A stretch of 64,000 nucleotides of DNA from Achatina immaculata (Eukaryota; Mollusca; Gastropoda; Stylommatophora; Achatinidae). The stretch lies in NCBI GenBank assembly GCA_009760885.1, contig CM019717.1, positions 51,421,366 to 51,485,365 of the forward strand, written 5' to 3'. A model generated the notes under the pieces. It saw only the letters and a list, made by a program, of their open reading frames with translations. It ran no database searches and was not told where the DNA came from. Of this stretch, positions 55,528 to 64,000 are shown piece after piece. The translations under genes and the position numbers were made by a program. Each line of letters opens with the position of its first letter. Position 1 is the first letter of the stretch.

Positions 55528-55921
55528 GAGAAACACATAAATGCCTTTGAATGTAAATGCTACAGATGAGTTCTTCAAATATCATGGACACAGAAAAGAA
55601 CAAATATATCCATATAATAAGAACTTAATATTGAAGAAGGCTGGCTAGTAAAGAGGATTAAACAAAGAAAATTTGAATATTTTCGACACATTAAACATCG
55701 TGATAACTATGATAATTTTGAGAAGACTGTCTTGAAAGCGTACATGATGGGAAAAAGAAAGAGAGGAAGATCAAGGCGAAGATGGCTGCAAGACATCGTT
55801 GATAATCTGCAAATGGATGCACCAGCAGCAGGGCATCTTGCTTACAACCGAGAGGCCTACAGGAGAGCTGTTAGGGAGGCAAAATTATGCAAGGGACACG
55901 CAAATGACTGACTGACTGACT
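55528..55921 (+). mobile_element. LINE family A, 3' end, copy 5
   Basis: Begins GAGAAACACATAAATGCC and ends CAAGGGACACGCAAATGA with (CTGA)n. It covers the Cys-rich to RKGHAND end with several stops and a small duplication (CGTGATAACTATGATAAT) near 55699. Confidence 0.85.
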
Positions 55922-56438
55922 CTTCTACGCTAAAAAAAATAATGAAAAATATGATGCAAATACTGAGGTAAATGCAAGTAATAGACTGACAACCGCATAG
56001 ACGAGGACAGCGATATAAGATTCACGTGTTCTATCAAACCTAGAGGCTGCAGTGAGTCTTTCCATTCACTTTGAGATAAGATCCCGGTAGTGGCGGAGCT
56101 AGATGAAAATATCAGCTTTGTTTGCTCCAAGAATTAACGAAGCTCATTGGAGTCGGACACCAACATTTACTGAGTGGAGACAGGCAGAATTTTGTGATTT
56201 AACAAGCAAAAAAACTACGAAAAGCACTCTTCCAGACATTTTTGTTTGTGGAGTATGTGTATGTTTCATCTGTTGTTTCATCTTCTCTGTTGTCCTTGAT
56301 GAATGTATTCTGTCGAAATATTTGGCAGTTACTGTTGTTTTCCACTTTTCGACTATTGCGTGTTAATATCTTCTATAGCAGATTCATCTTTATTTCCTCA
56401 TTTTCGATTAAAAAAAAACTCTGTGTACCTCTGGTCCA
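55922..56438. other. Unassigned stretch
   Basis: Small overlapping frames and nothing recognised. Confidence 0.4.
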
Positions 56439-56439
56439 C

Positions 56440-57326
56440 TAGTTGCATACATCAGCATGCCTCTGCTAGTACTATACATTTCTGTCTGCCTCTACTCCAT
56501 TAGTACTATATATTTCTATCTAAATCTACTCCACTAGTACTATACATTTCTGTCTACCTCTACTCCACTAGTACTATACATTTCTGTCCACCTCTACTCC
56601 ACTAGTACTATACATTTCTGTCTACCTCTACTCCACTAGTACTATACATTTTTATCTACCTCTACTCCACTAGTGCTATACATCTCTGTTTACATCTACT
56701 CTTCTAGCACCATACATCTCTGCTTACGCCATCTCCACTAATCTACTAGCACCATACACCCGTGTCTACCTCTATACTCTACAGTGCCATATATCTCCGT
56801 CTACCTCTATTCCACTAATAACATACATCTATGTCCGCCTCCACTAGTACCATATATTTTTATTTATTCTACTCTACTAGTACTATATATCTTTGTCTAC
56901 CTCTACTCCACTAGTACCAAACACCTTGATCTACTTCTCCTCTACTAGTACCGTAACCTTTGTCTACTTCTACTCTACTAGCATCATAAGCCTCTGTCTA
57001 CCTCTATTCCACTAGTACTATACAGCTTTGTCTACCTCTACTCTACTAGTACCATATATCTTTGTCTACCTCTACTCCACTAGTAACATACGTACATATC
57101 TGTCCACCTCTACCAGTACCATACACCTTGGTCTACTTCTACTCTACTAGTATCATACACCTTGGTCTACTTCTACTCTACTAGTACCATACACCTTGGT
57201 CTACTTCTGCTCTACTAGTACCATAACCTTTGTCTACTTCTACTCTACTAGTACCATAACCTTTGCCTTCTTCTATTCTACTAGTACCATACACCTTTGT
57301 CTACCTCTGCTCCCCTAGTACCAGTT
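56440..57326. repeat. 34-bp minisatellite, about 25 copies
   Basis: Unit built from TCTACCTCTACTCCACTAGT and ACTATACATTTCTG. Left copies are close to consensus. Middle and right copies drift (ACCATACACCTTGG forms). Confidence 0.93.
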
Positions 57327-57510
57327 TCATGGCAATCATCATCCCACTTCCCCCATCCTTTACGATATATGGTTTACAAGATATTCACCAGACCATCAGC
57401 TTCAAAGAACACAGGTGTGTTAACTAAAGAGTTATAGCAATATCATGATATTCAAGGAGACTGATTATGACTGAGAGGTTTGTTTGTTTCAAGCCTGGGA
57501 TAATACATAA

Positions 57511-58097
57511 GAGTGGTTCCCAAACTGTACTGAACGAGACCTTAAACCAGCAAGAGTGCGTGACTCGAGACTCGTGAAAAAATTATGAAGTATTGAAATT
57601 CAAGTAATGTTAAGTAATGTTAACTCAATGCCTTTGAGACTTTAGGATGTTAACAGACTAAAATTACAATTTTGTGGAAGAAATGTGAACTGTCAGCTGG
57701 GATGGGAGGTGCACACTAACTGATTTGGCACACTCATTTGTCCTGGGCAAACAGAAAGTACATTTTTATTCAACTTCTGCAGTCTGTTCGATTTGCATTC
57801 AATACACGAATATTTCAGTGAACACTACCGACTGTAGCTGTTGTTACTGTAGTGTGTTTGAAAACATTAAATATAGGAATTTCCCTGAAATCCTACAGCT
57901 TATTGAACTCGTCATTTCTGTTCTTTTATATATATTAAAGTCTCAAAGGCATTGACTTAACATTACTTAATATTACTTGAATTTCAATACTTCATTATAT
58001 ATATATATATATTCTTCATAACATATTCTCGCGACTCTGCCTCAGACCTCTTCCCTCCATCCTATTTAGGACCTGGATAGGAGGTCTAGAACCACTG
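57511..58097. mobile_element. hAT-like non-autonomous foldback element
   Basis: The ends GAGTGGTTCCCAAACTG (57511) and reverse-complement CAGTGGTTCTAGACC (58097) resemble hAT terminal repeats. Inside, arms at about 57580-57646 and 57933-57997 are near-perfect reverse complements (AAGTATTGAAATTCAAGTAA, GCCTTTGAGACTTTA), giving a long hairpin. The right arm is interrupted by (TA)n near 57995-58012. No transposase. The flanking octamers do not match. Confidence 0.55.
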
Positions 58098-58103
58098 GTC
58101 TTC

Positions 58104-58530
58104 AATACTGGCTAATAATTTTCATTTTTTTAATACCATACGCCAGACCATAATACTATGGAAAAAGAAACAACATTCGGTTTTTTTAAAAAAATATAAT
58201 TCTGAAGATATTCTTTGTGTTTCTCCAGCTGGGAGATTTAAACAGGAGAGACGATAATTGCGCTAGTGTGCATGAACAGTTGCCAGGGCCTGCGAACCAT
58301 AACTGGTCAAGACCCTGGTCCCACCTCTCCGCAGGTACTTCCAGTAACTAACGCTGCACAGCTTTGCAGAGGTGGTACTCCGAAGCTGGAGTAACCGTCT
58401 TTGCCTTTAGCCTCATTCCAGATCTCGTACCATACACGTAATATGCTCTGTAACCCACGTCCCGATCCCACGTGCTGCTTTTTCTTCAACATCTTCTCGT
58501 GTAGGCTGGAAATAACATTCTGCTGGCAAT
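58104..58530. other. Unassigned stretch
   Basis: Nothing recognised before the 29-bp array. Confidence 0.4.
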
Positions 58531-58534
58531 TCCA

Positions 58535-59205
58535 GAAGCACAGAACAATAACAAGTATGTCAGGGAAACAGAACAATAACAAGTATGTTCAAGGAAACAG
58601 AACAATTATGTTCAGGGAAACAGAACAAGAACAAGTACGAGTATTTTCAGGGAGACAAAACAAGAACAGGTATGCTCAAGGAGACAAAGCTAGAAAACGT
58701 ATCCCAGTGAGACAAAACTAGAACAGGTGAGTTCGGCGAAACAGAACAAGAACAAATATGTTCAAGGAAACAGAACAAGAACAAGTATGTTAAAGGAAAC
58801 AGAACAAGAAGAAGCATGTTCAAGGAAACAGAACAAGAAGAAGTATGTTCAGGGAAACAGAACAAGAACAAGTATGTTCAGGGAAATAGAACAAGAACAA
58901 ATATGTTCAGGAAAGCACAACAACAATATGTTCCCGGGGGACAGAACAAGAACAAGTACGAGTATATTCAGGGAGACTAAACAAAAGCAACTATGTTCAG
59001 GGAGACAATGCTAGAAAAAGTATCCCAGTGAGACAAAAGTAGAACAAGTAAGTTCATGGAGACAGAACAGGGACAAGTATTCCAGTTAGACAAAACAAGA
59101 ACAAGTATTTCAGGGAGACAAAACCAGAACAAGTACGTTCAGGGAGACAGAACAAGAACAAATATGCTCAATGAGACAGAACAAGATCAAGTACGTTCAA
59201 ACAAT
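58535..59205. repeat. 29-bp minisatellite, about 22 copies
   Basis: Unit close to GGAAACAGAACAAGAACAAG followed by TATGTTCAG or variants. Three units make 87 bp, so Gln/Asn/Thr-rich open frames with a 29-residue period appear on plus. There is no evidence of a real gene. Confidence 0.93.
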
Positions 59206-59206
59206 C

Positions 59207-59948
59207 TAAATTTTTGTTCTAGGAAAAATAAGATTCTGAGAGAGGACTGGAGTAGAGAAGGTGAAGTTCTAAAATAGAACATCCCTAACAGCCAGCTAAT
59301 TACATGTACTGTGAAGAAAAGTCACTGTAACAAAATGACTAAATGCATTACACGGCAGGACATCTTCAGGCACTTGTGGAACTTCCGATGAATTAATTTT
59401 ATGTCATCGACTGCCGGCGTTTGCGTTGTCTCGGACCGTCAACAGAAACTAGAAAACGTTTTACTGAGGAGTTCACGAAAGAGGTAACCGCCATTATTTA
59501 GATCTCTATGTTATCTGAACTTCCGAGTTAAGTCAAGTGCAATCATGCAAATGTCCTTGACAGGTAGTCTAGGTCAAATCTTCATTATTGGGCGCCAGAT
59601 GTATAAAATTATTCTAATGCTTCAGAGACTATTAAATTAATGGTTTGTATTTATGGATAAACTACAAAACAAGAAAATACAAACAAAAAACATTCAGAAC
59701 ACTGGCTTACAATTCAATGACGCCTAAAATGTTTTTATGTCTGGTGTTTGTTAAAGTTCCAAAACCCAGTTTTCTGAAGTTGTTTCTTTAACCTTTAACC
59801 TGTAACATGTCACAAAAGGGACCGGCAGCATGCAGTCATAGGTTCTGGCATATATTTTCCAGGAGATCTTAAAAGTTCAGTGCCTTTGTGAGTTAAGAAG
59901 GTGCGAGTACAACGTTAAAGATTTTTTTTTCTCTGAAGTAGCTACACG
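59207..59948. other. Unassigned stretch
   Basis: Nothing recognised. Confidence 0.4.
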
Positions 59949-60389
59949 AACATGCATCTTTCCCATCGCAACATACGCCTGTGAGACCTGGGCACTTAAC
60001 GAAACAGCTGAGAAACACATAAATGCCTTTGAATGTAAATGCTACAGAAGAGTTCTTCAAATATCATAGACACACAAAAAAGAACAAATATACCCATTCT
60101 ACAAGAACTTAGTATTGAAGAAGGCTGGCTAGTAGAGATGATTAAAGAGAGAAAACTTAAATATTTTTGACACATTAAACGTCATGATAATCTAGAGTAG
60201 ACCGTCTTGGAAGGCTACATAATAGGAAAAAGAAAGATAGAAAGACCAAGGCGAAGATGGCTGCAAAACATCGTTGATGATCTGCAAATGGATGCATCAG
60301 CAGCAGGCCATCTTGCTTATAACCGAGTGGCCTACAGGAGAACTGTTAGGGAGGCAAATTTTCGTAAGGGGCATGCAAATGAATGAATG
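59949..60389 (+). mobile_element. LINE family A, 3' end, copy 6
   Basis: From CATGCATCTTTCCCATCGCA through ACCTGGGCACTTAACGAAAC to GGCATGCAAATGAATGAATG. It contains the same coding blocks as 386-897 with several in-frame stops (for example in the ISW and YFGHI positions). Confidence 0.87.
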
Positions 60390-61375
60390 AAGCTAAACGA
60401 AAACTTTAATTTCTGTGGTATCAAAACATAAATCAAATGGACCAAAAAAAACACATCAAGATAGTACAATCAGCCTAGCTCTTCGCGCTCTCTACTTACT
60501 TACTAATTAGTGAGATTTTATGTCAACAGAAATACAGATCTGCAAGGCGAGGCATACCATTGTGTAAGGACAACAGTTTTGTTCGTGCTTTAGTTCAAAA
60601 CTGATACTCCTACAAAGAATTTGTATGTCTGAGCTAACCCATGAAAGACAGTTGGCGAAAGAAAACATAGTAAGAAATGATATGCATAAACATACACAGA
60701 CATCTCGTCTGATAAAATCCATATCAGTCTGTCCAAATTTAAACAATGTACTGCAAAGGATAAATGGCCTGCAATAATCAGTCAATAGCAGAAAATTATT
60801 CAAAAGTTTTTGACGCATGGCACACGTCTTAAAGCTGAAATTCTTAATGTTTTAATCTACTGATAAAAGAGACAGTTTTCTTTATTCATTATTACAGTAT
60901 AATGAATGCCTATGTTTTAGGTGTTAGGGCGAAGTAACCGTTTCTGGGGTACTGTAACGTGATAAGCTTCTACAGAGGCTTATCACCAATTCTTTCGTTC
61001 TGCTTGTATAAAGAGATTATTCTCCTAGTCCAGTTCCTCATCCTCGCCAATGCTGTCCATGTGACGGAATGCACACACACAAAAAAAACGTGACCACTGG
61101 TGGTCTGAATAATATTTACTGGCTTCTAAACATACTGATATTGTGGCCGGTTATTTCAATCAAATATTTGCAGTATCACCAAAGCTGTACTCTGCAAAGT
61201 CCAGAAAAGTTTACATTTGCCTACCCCAAAGCCTGTTTCTAGATAGAAGCTAGTTATTAATATATCACTTACATCTGGTGATAAATTCTCTAACCATCTC
61301 AGTGCTGCTAATGATATATATTGCCTTTTTTGTCTGCTTGAATGTTCTTGAGTCTTAATTCTGCGTGTGATCATG
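60390..61375. other. Unassigned AT-rich stretch
   Basis: Nothing recognised. Confidence 0.4.
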
Positions 61376-61378
61376 GTC

Positions 61379-61677
61379 CTCCCTTATGCTGGTGGAGTTT
61401 AGATGAATTTAAAATATCAGTCATACTTTCCCTCAAGCTGGTGGAGTTTAGATGAATTAAAAATATCAGTCATACTTTCCCTCAAGCTGGTGGAGTTTAG
61501 ATGAATTAAAAATATCAGTCATACTTTCCCTCAAGCTGGTGGAGTTTAGATAAATTAGAAATATCAGTCATACTTTCCCTCAAGCTGGTGGAGTTTAGAT
61601 GAATTAGAAATATCAGTCATACTTTCCCTCAAGCTGGTGGAGTTTGGATGAATTAAAAACATCAGTCATACTTTCCC
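61379..61677. repeat. 49-bp tandem repeat, 6 copies
   Basis: The unit contains CATACTTTCCCTCAAGCTGG and TGGAGTTTAGATGAATTA. Copies are nearly identical, so amplification is recent. Confidence 0.95.
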
Positions 61678-61679
61678 TG

Positions 61680-61974
61680 TCTTTTTCCGCAAGACTAAGG
61701 ACTGTAAACAAGAAAACTGTGCTCTGGAAGTGTCGGAACTGAGGTCCAGGCGTCTGCCTTGTTGGTCTGTTGGTATCCCTGGACCATCCCCTTCGAGCAA
61801 ACAGGAGTGTTCATTTAGTAACATACTTATAGCTCCTAAAACTGAGGCTTCTTTTAGCAAAGTGCCGACTGTGATTTTGCTATTCGTGAGCAAAATTATC
61901 AAGCCGTGTGCAAATGTATGCTTTAAAACATTTCATGTGCAAACATATACTTTAAAAATATTTCGTGTACAAAT
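61680..61974. other. Unassigned stretch
   Basis: ATACTTTAAAA(A)CATTTC(A/G)TG-like words recur near 61917-61972. Nothing else recognised. Confidence 0.4.
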
Positions 61975-62478
61975 ATATCTTACATCTTACATCCTTCCTG
62001 AGCCTCTAAACGTCACATAGGGCCCACATGGTAGTTCGCCAAGATTTCCTGTCTTCGGGGAGGTTTTTCAGTCTCATCAATGGATGTTATGCCCACTGAA
62101 CTGACCTCTCTTAACAATATCCTCTTTAGAGTTTCACGTGGTCGACCTCTTTTTCTTCGGCCTGTTGTGTTCCACTTGATAACTTGTTTTGGGATCCTCT
62201 GATTGTTTCCTCTCATCACATGACCGACATATGTCCATCTTCTTTTTTCTGATCACCCATGAGACAGGTTGCTGTTTGCTTATCTCTCTTATCTCTGTGT
62301 TGTTCTTGAATTCGTTCCACTTTATACCGAGAATTTTCCTTAGGCATTTGTTTTTGAAAGAGTCTAATTTGTTGTCCGTTTCTTTAGTTGTGTTGTCCAG
62401 CTTTCGCATGCATAAATGAGGGTGGATATTACATTTAATTTGAATAATCCTAACTTGGTTTTTGTGCTTATAACTCTG
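61975..62478 (-). mobile_element. LINE family B, 3' part, copy 4
   Basis: On the minus strand: a short remnant of the YACESW region, TKETDNKLDSFKNKCLRKIL, GIKWNEFKNNTEIREISKQQ, PVSWVIRKKKMD, RRKRGRPRETLKRILLREV, and the noncoding end with a TCTTACATCTTACATC tail. It is longer than copies 2 and 3, with frameshifts. Its 5' side is cut by, or joined to, the unclassified retroposon at 62473. Confidence 0.87.
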
Positions 62479-62797
62479 AAACTGCGAACTGGTGTTCATG
62501 CAGGCCATGCGACGAAGAGAGTGAAACATAGCATCGTGTCGGATTGGAAGCGGGTTACATAGGCTTTTTTTTCAATCCTAGAGTGAAACTAAAAAAGCGA
62601 AGGATGTGCAATACTTCTTTAGCAGACTCCACTACCATGAGGACTATGGCGATCCCCGCCCCGTTAGTCATGCTAGAGCTGTTACTAGGGGGAACTAGTG
62701 GAGGGCTGGGGGCAGGGTCTTGGTCAGCTGCGGTTAGCTAACCCTGAGGCTAGCACGTCAAGTATGGGTCTCTGACTGCCAAATCGGACAGCTCCCC
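62473..62797 (-). mobile_element. Unclassified retroposon, copy 2
   Basis: Homologous along its length to 43067-43395 with many substitutions and small indels. The (GAA)n tail seen at copy 1 is absent here because the sequence passes straight into LINE B. Confidence 0.7.
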
Positions 62798-63300
62798 CCC
62801 CCCTCCCACTTTCCTCCTCCTCTCCTCGGAAAAAAACCCCCGACTGATCCTTTTGTCACTATTTAAGTTTGATTTCTGCCCGTGCTCTTCAACGTTTACA
62901 ACGTAAAGAAAGACTACTATTTGTACGAACCGTTGTGGCGCTTCAGTATGACAGCAGCCAATTATACAATGACAGTAATGTCAAGAGGTTATTGCCAACG
63001 TCTGTTTTGCCTCCGGGTCTGTTTCTTATAATAGCTACGAGAAAATCATTCAGAAAGACATTGAGAATATACACATAATATCGTAATGTACATGATTACA
63101 GTACTCCACTTTGTTTTCTTATTTATCTGTAGGATAGGATAAAAGTATAATTGCAAGTATACTGTAAGACTATGGGGTTTTTTTTTTACCGTGGACTCCC
63201 TTTCCATCATAAGAACAGCTGTTGTCCCGTCATTAAAAATAAAGTAACAAATAGAACCCTGGTGATGCAAACATTTTTTTTTACTCGAATCAATCCATTT
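62798..63300. other. Unassigned stretch
   Basis: Short homopolymers and nothing recognised. Confidence 0.4.
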
Positions 63301-63303
63301 GCT

Positions 63304-63563
63304 GGTCCGTGGACCCACAAATATCCTTCCGTGGACCTCCAAACATCTTTCCGTGAACCCCCAAACATCTTTCCGTGGACCCCCCAAGATATTTCCGTGG
63401 ACCCCCAAACATCTTTACGTGGACCCCCAAAGATCCTTCTGTTGATCCTCAAAAATATTTCCGGGGACCCCTCAAAGATCCTTCCGTGGACCCCCAATGA
63501 TCCTTCCGTGGACCCCCAAAGATCCTTCTGTAGACCTTCGGGGGTGGGTGTCAAAAACCACTG
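63304..63563. repeat. 21-bp minisatellite ending in a hAT-like terminus
   Basis: About 11 copies of a 21-22-bp unit (CCCAAACATCTTTCCGTGGAC and CCCAAAGATCCTTCCGTGGAC variants) to about 63540, followed by GGGTGTCAAAAACCACTG at 63546-63563. The last part resembles a hAT-type inverted repeat. The 21-bp period keeps frames open on both strands without indicating a gene. Confidence 0.8.
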
Positions 63564-63836
63564 CTCTAACCAGCATCTGTGCTGATAAATTCATGAGGTC
63601 TTCCAAAGCTATTGAAATAAGCATGCACACAAAGAAATAGTAGAACTGGCCTACGTGACACTGTTTATCAAAGCCAAATTTAAAAGAAAAAAACTAATGA
63701 AGACTATCTCGGAGCTTCTCAGAGGAAGAATACTGACTACCATTAACCATGCTGAATTTCAGAAGACCACTATTATATGATGTAAGTGTCATTTTTCTAT
63801 AATAACAGGGATTTATGCGGACCAGATGGAAATGTT
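63564..63836. other. Unassigned stretch
   Basis: Nothing recognised. Confidence 0.4.
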
Positions 63837-63837
63837 G

Positions 63838-64000
63838 AATGTAAAAGGGGAAGACACATGATTTTAATGTAATAAGGAGATACCACAAGATTTTAATGTA
63901 ATAGGGATATACCACAAGATTTTAATGTAAAAGGGGAAGCCAACAGATTTTAATGTAAAAGGGGAAGCCAACATATTTTAATGTAAAAGGGGAAGCCAAC
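63838..64000. repeat. 28-bp tandem repeat running off the window
   Basis: The unit contains GATTTTAATGTAAAAGGGGA followed by AGCCAACA. About six copies are visible, becoming more uniform to the right. The array continues past the window end. Confidence 0.93.

Noticed and set aside
58401..59277. Gln/Asn/Thr/Lys-rich repeat protein
   Set aside because: Explained by a 29-bp minisatellite. Frames in several phases and on both strands are equally open.
63046..63585. Gly/Val/Trp repeat proteins on both strands at 63.1-63.6 kb
   Set aside because: The 21-bp period keeps frames open on both strands. The sequence looks like transposon-derived minisatellite.

Overview
The window reads as non-genic, repeat-dense chromosomal DNA from an animal. 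It is A+T-rich overall and full of (TA)n, (TC)n and other microsatellites, long minisatellites, and decayed retrotransposons of metazoan types: R2-like, Penelope-like and APE-type LINEs, tRNA-derived SINEs and hAT-like non-autonomous elements. The mix resembles marine invertebrate, especially mollusc, genomes. That assignment is from general resemblance only and is weak. I found no host protein-coding gene, rRNA gene or free-standing tRNA gene. Nothing points to bacteria, plasmids or CRISPR.

Layout. 0-9 kb: an AT-rich tandem repeat, the 3' end of LINE family A, remnants of LINE families D, C and F, and minisatellites. 8.96-13.87 kb: two head-to-tail copies of an R2-like LINE (zinc finger, reverse transcriptase, C-terminal restriction-like endonuclease). 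The first is 5'-truncated; the second is nearly full length but frameshifted. 14.4-14.9 kb: two SINEs. 16.1-19.2 kb: two Penelope-like copies in head-to-head inverted orientation. 19.3-19.7 kb: a LINE RNase H remnant. 20-39 kb: mostly unassigned AT-rich DNA with scattered LINE ends (22.7, 25.9, 32.8, 34.2, 38.3 kb), one SINE, a 210-bp hAT-like element, a short inverted-repeat element at 31 kb and a possible solo LTR at 37.2 kb. 39.5-42.3 kb: the longest LINE B copy, head-to-head with a LINE A fragment across a (TA)n tract. 43-45 kb: an unclassified retroposon, a 27-bp minisatellite and LINE C. 46.1-49.2 kb: a dense mosaic of (TA)n tracts, LINE ends, a full SINE, the longest LINE A copy and a LINE B end. 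50.4-52.9 kb: two large tandem arrays (47/48 bp and about 60 bp). 54-64 kb: more LINE A and B ends, 34-, 29-, 49-, 21- and 28-bp arrays, a hAT-like foldback element, and a second copy of the unclassified retroposon.

No element looks intact enough to be autonomous. The R2-like copy has lost both catalytic aspartates of its polymerase box. The two Penelope-like copies have lost complementary halves of their machinery. The longest LINE A and B copies lack most or all of the endonuclease and carry stops or frameshifts. Several copies are nonetheless very similar (about 99% between the R2-like C-terminal regions, about 98% between the Penelope arms), so activity or duplication was recent.

LINE family letters (A-H) are labels local to this window. 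All identifications come from reading translated motifs by eye; no database search was run.
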